Source: Pseudomonas sp. LBUM920 (lineage in GTDB: Bacteria; Pseudomonadota; Gammaproteobacteria; Pseudomonadales; Pseudomonadaceae). From it: a DNA stretch of 64,000 nucleotides. The first letter of the stretch is position 1. The number at the start of each line of letters is the position of its first letter. Made by a program: the position numbers and the translations under genes. Location: positions 3,825,501-3,889,500 of the forward strand of contig NZ_CP027762.1 of NCBI RefSeq assembly GCF_003852315.1, given 5' to 3'. Positions 52,057-60,975 of the stretch are shown in pieces. A model generated the notes under the pieces. It had not been told where the DNA came from. It searched no databases and saw only the letters and a program-made list of their open reading frames with translations.

Positions 52057-54627
52057 TCAATCATAGTCATCGTCGCTATCGTCACTGCCGCTATCCTGCG
52101 CACTGTATTGCTCGAGCATGAACTGGTCGTTTTCCTCTTTCTCCGCAGGGGTCAGGTGTGTGCTTTCAGCCCACAGTCTTCGTTGTGCGGGCGTCAGGTC
52201 ATCTTCATCCACAAATCGTTCTGCCGGCAGTAGGTTTTTGACTTCGGGTGTGAGGTTCGTATCGCGCAGTTCGGCGGAAGGCGTGTAGTGACCGCTCGAG
52301 TTTGTCCAAAACTCGGGCTGGCCATCTTTTATGTAAACAGTCCCCGCATACATCACATCAGTAGTCCCTCCCTTCAGTGATTTCAGCCCGCTGGTCAGTG
52401 CTGAGTGCCCCTCCACCCAGCCGGGGTTGGTTCGCAAGTTGTAGGGGTAAGGCTTGCCTTGAGGCGTGAGGCCTTTGTTCATCGAGCCGACATACACCCT
52501 GTCAGGTTCATCCGCACGTATAACAAATGCGTACGCACCATCGGCAATAAACGGATTGGCGTCCCGCGGGTCTTGCGAAGTCAGCGTATAGCGTCCACTT
52601 GGCCTTCGATTGAGCTCCAATATTTGTTCAGGGGCCGCGGGTCTTTGTTGCGTGGTGCCTGCAATGTGTTCTTTGAGTGGAACGAATTCAGTTCTGCCCC
52701 CGCCGGCAACCCCTCTTCGTTTCCAAATACCGGCGTTGTCCGGCTTGGCAATTTTCCCGCTACTGACTAGTTTCCCGGGGTTGTGCGGGTCTTTGACACG
52801 CAATAGAAAATAGCCGTCCCCTGCATCTGGCTTATCAGAGACGAAGTACTTTTGCCCCGCATACTCTACTTCTCGCATCTGCCCGATAGCGCCCGACGTA
52901 TCAGCCGCAGGACTCACCTTAGGCGCACCCTCAAGGGGAACGGACACCGCCTCGGTATTTTTCAACGCATTGTTAACGCGCACCAATTCGAAATCGTTGG
53001 TCTCAGCGTTGTGTTTCCAGAAGTACTTCAGAGGAGTTGCGGCGGCAGGTCGTTCACCTAACCCCACTTCCACGCCAATTGAGGCAAGTTCATGTACCAG
53101 TTGCAGGCCTGATAACACTGCCGCCGCACTGCCGCCTACACGGTCGTCGGCGGTCATGCCATAGATGGCGTCATGGACGCCAAAGACCACATTACCCACA
53201 TTGCCCACCACAGGTAGGTAACCGAAGGTATTGCCCCAAAAGTCTTTCGCAGACTTCCAGTTTTGCTGTGAGGAACCAAATACTTCAGTTTGGTCGGACC
53301 ACACGGCATTTTTGGCGTTGACCTCTTGGTATTGGGTGGCAATACCGGCATTCAAATCGCCGTATTTCAACCGATAATCCGTCGCTCGCGACTCGGTGTA
53401 GTTAAACGTCTCCCAGACCGGCACCCCTTTATCTTTGAGAAAACTGGCGTACCCCGGATAGTGGGCATTAGTGCCCTCAATAAAACTATCAAGCACACGT
53501 TCCGCCTTTGGCCAATGTGCATCGTGCCTGCCTTGTCTGTCGCTGGCATTGAAACCGCGCAGCAGATCACTTCGATTGTTTTTAGCCCACTGGGCGAATG
53601 CCTCGTCGCCCGTTATTTCATGGACCGTGCCGTTCTTTAAGTCGACCATCACGCCCTGGTTAGGCCTGTGCTCAGGCTTACCGTCATAGGGGGTATTGGG
53701 AATAAAGGCATACCCTGCCAATGGATAGCCATACAGGTTGGGAATAATGACCTGCCCATTTTTTTGCAACGTTCGCTTGATAGCCTCTTGACCTTCAAGG
53801 CTTAACTTTTCGAAACTTTCTTTATCGTTAGACAGGTGCTGCAAGGTGCCGCGTACCGCATAGGCGTCCGCTTTTCCGGAGCGTTTGGACAGCGCGCCGT
53901 TAGCATCCCGCATGGGCGTTGCTATTTCATTTTCCCAATGTTTCTGAAGCTGCTTGCCCTGTAATTCCAGATCGGCGACCTTGGTCAGGTCTTGTTTTTC
54001 GATTTCCATGAATTGGAAATTGACCGGGCCTCCTCGCTGCACTTTGTCATGCGCGAGGGCGCCGGCTGCAATTTCCCAGGCAAAGTAGGTGCGTTTGTCG
54101 GTGTTGGTCAGTGCTTCGGGTCGCCCTTTCCCGGTGTAGGAAGTGAACGTCACTGTGACCTTTTCATGCGGGTCGTACCCTGCCGCCAATAACCCACCGC
54201 TGAAGTAACCCGCCGGTTCCAGGAACTGGCGCACCTTCTGGAACCTGATATTGCTTTCGCCTTCGCTAGCACTTTCTATGTTTTGGATTTGCGTCACGAC
54301 ACGACCGGCATAGGCATCGATGCGCTTCAGTCGCTCCTGTTGCGTATAGCTCGCCGTCGGCGGAGTGACGGTAACGGCTCCATAGATCACCGCTTTGGCA
54401 ACATCAGACTCGTGATTGGGGGCTGGAGGGGCAATCGGTTTCTGCCCAAGACTGACCTGTTTATCCTCAGAACCAGTCATTTCTCCCGGAACACTGTTTT
54501 GCAAAGGTGGCGACGCGTCGACTGCTCGGGGATTACGGCTCTGCCCTTGAGCGGGTCCGATACCGGCGCCAAAGGGGTTGGCGTTGGCGGCTGGAGGAAC
54601 GGGGGAAGACGGACTTATATTCATCAT
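52057..54627 (-). CDS. Large toxin/effector-like protein of unknown function
   Basis: An 856-residue protein I cannot assign to a named family. Residues 1-75 are Pro/Ser/Asn-rich and look disordered, like secreted effectors; no Sec signal. A mid-region (about 460-520) has a Gly-rich hydrophobic stretch (NTFGYLPVVGNVGNVVFGVH, AAAVLSGLQLVHELASIGV) that could insert in membranes. The C-terminal domain (about 690-830) holds RVYVGSMNKGL, GHSALTSG and FWTNSSGHYTPSAEL, a pattern I associate with bacterial toxin proteins. The tail is acidic (SDDSDDDYD). G+C content is visibly lower than that of its flanks, suggesting transfer. No Shine-Dalgarno is clear before ATG 54627. Flanked on both sides by related REP units. 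Confidence 0.65.
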   Translation of the reverse strand: MMNISPSSPVPPAANANPFGAGIGPAQGQSRNPRAVDASPPLQNSVPGEMTGSEDKQVSLGQKPIAPPAPNHESDVAKAVIYGAVTVTPPTASYTQQERLKRIDAYAGRVVTQIQNIESASEGESNIRFQKVRQFLEPAGYFSGGLLAAGYDPHEKVTVTFTSYTGKGRPEALTNTDKRTYFAWEIAAGALAHDKVQRGGPVNFQFMEIEKQDLTKVADLELQGKQLQKHWENEIATPMRDANGALSKRSGKADAYAVRGTLQHLSNDKESFEKLSLEGQEAIKRTLQKNGQVIIPNLYGYPLAGYAFIPNTPYDGKPEHRPNQGVMVDLKNGTVHEITGDEAFAQWAKNNRSDLLRGFNASDRQGRHDAHWPKAERVLDSFIEGTNAHYPGYASFLKDKGVPVWETFNYTESRATDYRLKYGDLNAGIATQYQEVNAKNAVWSDQTEVFGSSQQNWKSAKDFWGNTFGYLPVVGNVGNVVFGVHDAIYGMTADDRVGGSAAAVLSGLQLVHELASIGVEVGLGERPAAATPLKYFWKHNAETNDFELVRVNNALKNTEAVSVPLEGAPKVSPAADTSGAIGQMREVEYAGQKYFVSDKPDAGDGYFLLRVKDPHNPGKLVSSGKIAKPDNAGIWKRRGVAGGGRTEFVPLKEHIAGTTQQRPAAPEQILELNRRPSGRYTLTSQDPRDANPFIADGAYAFVIRADEPDRVYVGSMNKGLTPQGKPYPYNLRTNPGWVEGHSALTSGLKSLKGGTTDVMYAGTVYIKDGQPEFWTNSSGHYTPSAELRDTNLTPEVKNLLPAERFVDEDDLTPAQRRLWAESTHLTPAEKEENDQFMLEQYSAQDSGSDDSDDDYD

Positions 54628-55278
54628 CGGCTGACTTTTTCTGACTGTTGCCCTGGGTAAGCCCCCCCCCGCAATTGAAGATCCGGGCCGGATCAAGCAC
54701 CGGATGCTTCCTGTTGATAGGGCGTTTGGGGAGCCTCGTTCACCGGTGTTGTTTTTTCGTACAAAAACCGCACGAACTTACCTACACCAGCGACCAATCA
54801 GTCGTACGCCAGAGTGAATAGGTTCCCTCACTGAAAACGTCGTTTGTTACGTGGTGTTTTCGCCAATTCCTACGGTGGCTGTGCGTGAGGCACCTTCGGG
54901 TGCGCCGGTTTTCCTATTGACCGCTCTGCTAGCCCGCCTACAGCCGCCACCCTCGTTAAGCCGCGTTGGCGCTAGCGTCCTTATTCAATAGCGGCTGCAC
55001 CATGGATAAAGTCGCCCCCAACCGGCCCCTTGGTTAAGCCAAAGCCCGGGCGGGGGAAGATTCGGCGGTATGGCATTTGCTGGAGATGGCCAAGACCACG
55101 GTGGATCGCTCCAGCGAATGCCTGAACCCAACAAAAACCACGGCCTGAATAAACGCGGTCAAAAAAATGTGGGAGCTGGCTTGCCTGCGATTGCGGTGTG
55201 TCAGTCAGAAGATCTGTTACTGATACACCGCCTTCGCAGGCAAGCCAGCTCCCACCGTTGATCTACAGCGCGCTGAGG
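54628..55278. other. Intergenic region with C9 tract and one REP unit
   Basis: About 650 bp. A nine-base C run (54662-54670; G9 on the coding strand) lies 35 bp upstream of the effector-like start. The rest has no gene I can support. Its right end carries the REP pair at 55168-55256. Confidence 0.6.
55168..55256. repeat. REP/BIME hairpin pair
   Basis: TGTGGGAGCTGGCTTGCCTG and its inverted copy flank about 45 bp. The 45 bp to its left (AAAAACCACGGCCTGAATAA, then a run of A) resembles the linker of the 136-bp array at 50831-51925. It lies 22 bp past the mmsA stop. Confidence 0.88.
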
Positions 55279-56775
55279 TTATTTGGACACGGGCATCGCA
55301 AACTCCGCGCCCTGCTCGATGCTCTCTGACCAGCGCTGCATGATCGACTTCTGCTTGGTGTAGAAGCGCACGCCTTCAGTGCCGTAGGCGTGCATGTCGC
55401 CAAACAAGCTCTTCTTCCAGCCGCCAAAGCCGTGCCAGGCCATCGGCACCGGAATCGGCACGTTGATGCCGACCATGCCCACTTCGATACGCCGGGCAAA
55501 CTCGCGGGCAATGTTGCCGTCGCGGGTGAAGCAGCTGACGCCGTTGCCAAATTCGTGGTCGTTGACCAGCTTGATCGCCTCACCGAAGTCATTCACGCGC
55601 ACGCAGGCCAGCACCGGGCCGAAGATTTCTTCGCGGTAGATGCTCATGTCTTTCGTCACGTGGTCGAACAAGGTTGCGCCGAGCCAGAAGCCGTTTTCCA
55701 GGCCCGGTTCGGTGGGCACATAGTCGCGCCCGTCGAGCAGCAGTTTTGCCCCGGCTTGCACGCCTTGTTCGATGTAGCCGCTGATGCGCTCCAATGCAGC
55801 CCGCGACACGATCGGGCCCATCTCGGCTTTCAAATCGCGGCCGTCGGTGATGCGCAATGTCTTCGCGCGCTCGGTCAAGGCGGCGATGATCTTATCGCCC
55901 ACATCACCCACCAGCACCGCCACCGAAATCGCCATGCAGCGCTCGCCGGCACTGCCATAGGCGGCGCCCATCAGCGCGTCGACGGTTTTTTCGATGTCCG
56001 CGTCGGGCATCACCACCATGTGGTTTTTCGCGCCGCCCAGGCCTTGCACACGCTTGCCATTGCGCGCGCCGGTCTCGTAGATGTATTGCGCAATCGGCGT
56101 GGAGCCGACAAAGCTCACGGCCTTGACGTCCGGGTGTTCGAGCAGGGCATCCACCGCTTCCTTGTCGCCCTGCACCACGTTGAACACGCCTTTGGGCAAG
56201 CCGGCTTCGCGCAGCAACTCAGCCATGAACAGCGAGGCGCTCGGGTCGGTCGGGCTGGGCTTGAGGATGAAGGTGTTACCCGCCGCGATGGCGATCGGGT
56301 ACATCCACATCGGCACCATCACCGGGAAGTTGAACGGCGTCACGCCGGCCACCACGCCCAAGGGTTGGCGCAGGGTCCAGTTGTCCATGCCCCGTGACAC
56401 CTGGTCGGAATGTTCGCCCTTGAGCAGGTTGGGAATGCCGCACGCGAATTCGAGGATGTCGATGCCCCGGTCGACTTCTCCCTGGGCGTCGGTGAACACC
56501 TTGCCGTGTTCGGCGACGATGATGCGCGCCAGGTCGTCTTTGCGTTCACGCAGCAGGTGCAGGTATTCGAACAGTACGCGGGCACGGCGGATCGGCGGGG
56601 TGTCGGCCCAACCGGCGAAGGCGGCCTGGGCGGCGGCGACGGCCTCGCCCACGGTCTGGCGGCTGGCCAAGGCCACGCGACCGGTCACCTCACCGGTGGC
56701 CGGGTTGTAGACGTCCTGATAGCGATCATCGCGGGAAACGCGCTGGTCGTTGATGTAATGCTCGAGGATGCTCAT
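55279..56775 (-). CDS. mmsA: CoA-acylating methylmalonate-semialdehyde dehydrogenase
   Basis: A 498-residue aldehyde dehydrogenase that converts (methyl)malonate semialdehyde, CoA and NAD+ to propionyl- or acetyl-CoA in valine, beta-alanine or inositol breakdown. Typical segments are GVVAGVTPFNFPVMVPMWM, KNHMVVMPDAD (replacing the general-base Glu), catalytic Cys in GSAGERCMAISVAVLVG and EIFGPVLACVRV. The family's Arg residues for CoA binding fit. Start ATG 56775 (MSILEHYINDQRV) matches homologues. No mmsB follows. It is divergent from a LysR gene, an arrangement also known for mmsA paralogues in P. putida. Confidence 0.9.
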   Translation of the reverse strand: MSILEHYINDQRVSRDDRYQDVYNPATGEVTGRVALASRQTVGEAVAAAQAAFAGWADTPPIRRARVLFEYLHLLRERKDDLARIIVAEHGKVFTDAQGEVDRGIDILEFACGIPNLLKGEHSDQVSRGMDNWTLRQPLGVVAGVTPFNFPVMVPMWMYPIAIAAGNTFILKPSPTDPSASLFMAELLREAGLPKGVFNVVQGDKEAVDALLEHPDVKAVSFVGSTPIAQYIYETGARNGKRVQGLGGAKNHMVVMPDADIEKTVDALMGAAYGSAGERCMAISVAVLVGDVGDKIIAALTERAKTLRITDGRDLKAEMGPIVSRAALERISGYIEQGVQAGAKLLLDGRDYVPTEPGLENGFWLGATLFDHVTKDMSIYREEIFGPVLACVRVNDFGEAIKLVNDHEFGNGVSCFTRDGNIAREFARRIEVGMVGINVPIPVPMAWHGFGGWKKSLFGDMHAYGTEGVRFYTKQKSIMQRWSESIEQGAEFAMPVSK

Positions 56776-56857
56776 GGCAATGGGTCCCAGGTTGGTAAAC
56801 GTTGGAGCCCACGATAGGCTTTCAGTTTGTTCCGAACCAGAGCAGAATCCAGAACTG

Positions 56858-56879
56858 ATTGTCCTCATAAGCGAACAAT
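56858..56879. promoter_or_regulatory. Candidate LysR-type box
   Basis: ATTGT-N12-ACAAT interrupted dyad in the 110-bp gap between mmsA and the divergent LysR gene, 6 bp before the LysR ATG. It fits the T-N11-A style of LysR binding sites. Confidence 0.5.
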
Positions 56880-56885
56880 AGAATC

Positions 56886-57827
56886 ATGGAAAAGGCTGAG
56901 ATCGAAGGGCTGTGGACTCACATTCATTGGCTGTCGGTGCTTGAGGAGCAAGGCACCTACACCGCCGCCGCCGCGCGCCTGGGCGTGAGCAAATCCGCCG
57001 TCAGCCAGCGCATTTCAGACCTGGAAAAAGCCACCGGCACCCGGCTGGTCACCCGCACCACGCGCAGCGTGCGGCTGACCGATGCGGGCCTGTCACTGAC
57101 CCGCGAAGTGCGCAGCGCCTATGCGCAGATCGCCCGTAGTTTCTCTTCGGTGCGTGACGCTGCCGGGGAAATTCGCGGCCTGGTACGCCTCACCGCGCCG
57201 GTGGCATTTGCCCGCCAGCAACTGGTGCCGCACCTGTCCGAATTCCTGCAACTTTACCCGCAGGTGCGCATCCAGCTGGACGTCTCGGATGCCTTGAGTT
57301 CGCTGGCGGCCGAAGGCTACGACCTGGCGGTACGGCACGGCTTCCAGGTACCGGAAACCCATGTAGCGTGGAAGCTGTGCGACACCGGCTCGGTGCTGGT
57401 TGCCACGCGCGAGTACCTGCAACAGCACGGCGAACCGCGCGAACCTGGCGACCTCACCGCGCATAACTGCCTGTACTACCCTCGGGGCACCGACCAGCCG
57501 GCATGGACCTTTGAACGCGGCGGCAAACAGGTTGAACGGGTGACCGTGCCGATCTCTGGGAGTTTTTCGACCAATAACAGTGAAGCGCTGCGCGACTCAG
57601 CGATGAACCACCTGGGCATTGCCCTGCTTCCGGATTTCAGCGCGCAGGCCGCCCTGGCCCATGGCAACTTGGTGCAGGTGCTCACGGGCTGGACGCTCAA
57701 GGGCGCGTTTGCCGATGAGATTTACCTGATTCGACCGTACTCGCCCCATGTACCGAAATCGGTCAGTACGTTAGTGGGCTATCTAAAGGATAAGTTATCC
57801 GGCGGTTTTCGATTTGTGGGTAAGTAA
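56886..57827 (+). CDS. LysR-family transcriptional regulator
   Basis: A 313-residue LysR regulator. The helix-turn-helix is EQGTYTAAAARLGVSKSAVS followed by QRISDLEKATGTRLVTRTTR, and the effector-binding domain covers residues 90-300 (GLVRLTAPVAFARQQLVPHL, SDALSSLAAEGYDLAVRHG). It belongs to the large CrgA-like subgroup that often controls a divergent dehydrogenase gene. Being divergent from mmsA with a dyad between, it is the likely mmsA regulator. The inducer is unknown. Confidence 0.88.
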   Translation: MEKAEIEGLWTHIHWLSVLEEQGTYTAAAARLGVSKSAVSQRISDLEKATGTRLVTRTTRSVRLTDAGLSLTREVRSAYAQIARSFSSVRDAAGEIRGLVRLTAPVAFARQQLVPHLSEFLQLYPQVRIQLDVSDALSSLAAEGYDLAVRHGFQVPETHVAWKLCDTGSVLVATREYLQQHGEPREPGDLTAHNCLYYPRGTDQPAWTFERGGKQVERVTVPISGSFSTNNSEALRDSAMNHLGIALLPDFSAQAALAHGNLVQVLTGWTLKGAFADEIYLIRPYSPHVPKSVSTLVGYLKDKLSGGFRFVGK

Positions 57828-58234
57828 CACACTCATGCAGACAACTTAAGCGGAACCATTCTCGACAAGTAGTTATTACCGATCTACTTATAGCCAGCGG
57901 CAATAATCCAAATAACAAACTTCAAGACCTTGTAGTGAACTTGTTACCGGCGAAAGCCCGCAACAACGGGTTCTTGACGCTTTGAAAAAAGCCATACAAC
58001 TAATTGTAAAGCGTAAATAAACAGCGCTTTTTAAACCGCGCCAACCTCCCGGCTTTAAACTCCTTGATGCGCAAACTTGCAAAAAAACCACAACCGGCTA
58101 CGTTCATGAATACCGTGAAAGCCATCAGCCATTACGCACACAGCCAGCCCAACGGGCGAGGGACTCTATTGCTCTGAAAACAGCGCTTAACACTGACACG
58201 GAACTTAGTCTTAACTCTCAAAAGGGATGCTTTG
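57828..58234. other. A+T-rich gap upstream of the ebo cluster
   Basis: About 400 bp, notably richer in A+T than its surroundings, with several A runs (for example near 57984 and 58081). No gene is supported. It must contain the ebo promoter; a TTGACG near 57974 is one possible -35 box but no well-spaced -10 box is evident. An AAGGGA ribosome site ends the region. Confidence 0.5.
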
Positions 58235-60100
58235 ATGAAGCGCAGCCGGTGGTACCGTGCGTTCTCGAAAAAGGGGCCAGCCGAACATTTTTGGCTGTCG
58301 TTGATAGGCTTTGCTGTGCTGGTGATCGCCAGCTTCCTGTTGTTTGAACAACAGATCCAAGACTTCCTGATTCACCTCAACCTGTATCAACCTTCGACGC
58401 CTGCCCAGGCATTCAACCTGGCACTGCTGCTGCTCGCCCTGCTCGCCCTCGATGTGGTGTTGCCGGTGCCGTCAAGCTTGGTGGCGTTGCTGGCGGTGGC
58501 CATGCTCGGCGGCCTCGGCGGTTACCTGGTGATTTTCATTGGGCTGTGCCTGGGCGCCGGGCTGGGCTATGTGCTGGGCGCCGGCTATTTGCGCTTGCTG
58601 TCCGGCCGCCTTGGCTTGCATCAGCGCCAGCCAGGGCAGTTGGCGTATCGGTTAAGCACGTTGTCGTTGATTTGCCTGCGTGGCGTGCCGGTGCTGGCGG
58701 AAACCTCGGTGGTCGCCGCCGGCATGCAACGCTATCCGCTGCGCGCATTTTTGCTGATCACCACCCTGGCCAATGCCGGACTGGCACTGGCTTACACCGC
58801 CATCGGCACGCTGCTGATCGAGCAGAACTCACTGCTGGTCACCCTCCTCGCCAGCATGGTGTTGCCGCTGGCGTTTATGGCCGGTTATAGCCTGCTCAAA
58901 CGCAAACCCGCTGGGCAGCAGCCGCTGCGCGGACGGTTCGAGGTCAGTTACGACTACCCGGTGATGTTCACCGATCACGTGTTTGATCCGCTTAACCCGT
59001 GCCTGCACCGCGCGCTCATCACCCAGCACGCGGCACCGGTGACGGTGATGGTGTTCGCCGATGCGCAACTGCTGCACAGCGCCCCACAGTTGCTGGCTCA
59101 AATCGACGCCTATTTCGCTGCCCATGCAGACCTGCATTTGCAAACCGCCCCCATCGCCGTGCCGGCAGGTGAACTGAGCAAAACCGCACGCGTGCTGGAG
59201 CAGCTCTACACCGACATGCTGCAACACGGCCTGGACCGGCATTGCTACGTGCTGGCCCTGGGCGGCGGCGCGGTGCTGGATGCGGTGGGCTACGCCTGCG
59301 CCACCTTCCACCGCGGCATCCGCCTGATCCGTATTCCCAGCACGGTGCTGGCCCAGAACGACGCCGGCATCGGCGTGAAAAACGGTATCAATGCCTTCGG
59401 CCAGAAGAACCTGCTGGGCACCTTCTGCCCTGCCACGGCGGTGATCAACGACTTCCAACTGCTCACCAGCCTCACCCGCCGCGACCAGATCGCCGGGCTG
59501 GCCGAAGCGGTCAAGGTAGCGCTGATCAAGGACCAGGCGTTTTTCGCGTGGATGGAACAACACGCCGATTCCCTCGCCCGCTTTGATCACCCGGCCAGCC
59601 GCCACGCGATTCGCCGCTGCGCCGAGCTGCACCTGGCGCACATCACCGGCGCCGGCGACCCGTTCGAACGCGGCAACGGTCGGCCGCTGGATTACGGCCA
59701 CTGGGCCGCGCACAAATTGGAAAACCTCAGCCACCACCGGCTGCGCCATGGCGAAGCGGTCGCGGTGGGCATGGCGTTGGATGGGCTGTATGCGAATGCC
59801 TTGGGGTTGTTGAGCGATACCGACACTGAGCGAGTGATGAGCCTGCTGCGCAAACTGGGGTTCAACCTGTGCCCGCCTGAACTGACCTTGAGAGATGCGC
59901 AGGGCCGCTCGCCGCTGTTGCTGGGGCTGGAGGAGTTCCGCCAGCACCTGGGAGGGCAACTGTCGATCCCCATGCTCAACCGCATCGGCCAGTCGGTGGA
60001 CCTGCATGAAATCGACAGCGCGACGATGGAGGCCGCGCTGCAACGCTTGTCGACCGCAAGCGAGGCAGCGCTGACGCTGGACGAGGGTTACGCACAATGA
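58235..60100 (+). CDS. eboD: EboD: 3-dehydroquinate synthase-like cyclase fused to an N-terminal VTT/DedA-like membrane domain
   Basis: A 621-residue fusion. Residues 1-225 hold about six hydrophobic segments with the VTT/DedA look (LDVVLPVPSSLVALLAVAML, GLCLGAGLGYVLGAGYLRLL, CLRGVPVLAETSVVAAGM). Residues 235-620 are a sugar-phosphate cyclase of the dehydroquinate synthase superfamily: NAD site LALGGGAVLDAVGY, IPSTVLAQNDAGIGVKNGIN, and metal ligands Glu in GLAEAVKVALIKD, His in DYGHWAAHKLE and His in LRHGEAVAVGMALD. In other ebo clusters EboD is the cyclase; the membrane fusion would place it at the inner membrane. ATG 58235 follows AAGGGA. Its stop overlaps the start of eboC (ATGA). Confidence 0.88.
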   Translation: MKRSRWYRAFSKKGPAEHFWLSLIGFAVLVIASFLLFEQQIQDFLIHLNLYQPSTPAQAFNLALLLLALLALDVVLPVPSSLVALLAVAMLGGLGGYLVIFIGLCLGAGLGYVLGAGYLRLLSGRLGLHQRQPGQLAYRLSTLSLICLRGVPVLAETSVVAAGMQRYPLRAFLLITTLANAGLALAYTAIGTLLIEQNSLLVTLLASMVLPLAFMAGYSLLKRKPAGQQPLRGRFEVSYDYPVMFTDHVFDPLNPCLHRALITQHAAPVTVMVFADAQLLHSAPQLLAQIDAYFAAHADLHLQTAPIAVPAGELSKTARVLEQLYTDMLQHGLDRHCYVLALGGGAVLDAVGYACATFHRGIRLIRIPSTVLAQNDAGIGVKNGINAFGQKNLLGTFCPATAVINDFQLLTSLTRRDQIAGLAEAVKVALIKDQAFFAWMEQHADSLARFDHPASRHAIRRCAELHLAHITGAGDPFERGNGRPLDYGHWAAHKLENLSHHRLRHGEAVAVGMALDGLYANALGLLSDTDTERVMSLLRKLGFNLCPPELTLRDAQGRSPLLLGLEEFRQHLGGQLSIPMLNRIGQSVDLHEIDSATMEAALQRLSTASEAALTLDEGYAQ

Positions 60101-60975
60101 GCCCGATGAAAACCTGGATGACCCTGGGCCGCGTCTCCAACCTGCCCACGGTATGGACCAACACCCTCGCTGCGGCCCTGCTCGCCAGCAGCGCCGGCGC
60201 CCTGGCGCCGCCGTCGTCGCTGGTGTGGGGGCTGCTGCTGATCACGCTGTCGTTGCTGTACCTGGCCGGCATGCTGTTGAACGACTGGCTCGACGCCGAC
60301 TGGGACCGGCAACACCACAACCCGCGTCCGATCACGCTGGGTTTGGCCAGCCGGCAGCAAGTCGGCCTGGCCACAGCGCTGCTGCTGATACTCGCCGCCG
60401 CGGCGGTGCTGGGCCTGAGCCGCTTGATCGACGAGCCGCATTGGCTGCTTGGCAGCGTGGTGCTGTTGGTGGGCTGCATCGTCGGCTACAACCTGCTGCA
60501 CAAGAAATACGCCCACAGCGTGTGGCTGATGGGCGCCTGTCGCTCGGCGCTGTACCTCACGGCGGCGGCCAGCCTGGCGGTGCCGCCGGAGCCGATCTGG
60601 CTGTGCGCGATTCTGCTCGGCGTGTACATCAGCGGCCTGACCTACCTGGCGCGCCAGGAACACCGCAACCAGCTGATCAGCCGCTTGCCATTGCTGCTGA
60701 TGCTCAGCCCATTGGCCCTGGCGTTCTACTCCAACACGCTGTGGTTTTGGCCGGTGCTGCTGCTGTGGCTGGGCTGGCTGGGCTGGCATTACCGCAAGCA
60801 CCTGGCCAACCCGGAACACCGGCAAGTCAGGGCGTTTATCGGTGCGGGGCTGGCCGCCTTGCCGCTGTTTGACGCACTGGTTTTGGCGGTGGCCAATCAA
60901 CCGATGGGCAGTCTGTTGTGCGTGGTGGTGTTTTTCCTGCTTCCCCACTTCCAGCGTTGGATCAAGCCGACATGA
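60097..60975 (+). CDS. eboC: EboC: UbiA-like prenyltransferase
   Basis: A 292-residue polytopic membrane protein of the UbiA superfamily, with about eight hydrophobic helices. The first Asp-rich motif is LLNDWLDADWDRQHHNPRPI, which binds prenyl diphosphate through metal; the second is less canonical around YNLLHKKYAHS. UbiA enzymes attach prenyl chains to aromatic or cyclic acceptors, so the EboD product is a candidate acceptor; that link is inference. The start overlaps eboD and the stop overlaps eboA, each as ATGA, giving tight translational coupling. Confidence 0.9.
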   Translation: MSPMKTWMTLGRVSNLPTVWTNTLAAALLASSAGALAPPSSLVWGLLLITLSLLYLAGMLLNDWLDADWDRQHHNPRPITLGLASRQQVGLATALLLILAAAAVLGLSRLIDEPHWLLGSVVLLVGCIVGYNLLHKKYAHSVWLMGACRSALYLTAAASLAVPPEPIWLCAILLGVYISGLTYLARQEHRNQLISRLPLLLMLSPLALAFYSNTLWFWPVLLLWLGWLGWHYRKHLANPEHRQVRAFIGAGLAALPLFDALVLAVANQPMGSLLCVVVFFLLPHFQRWIKPT

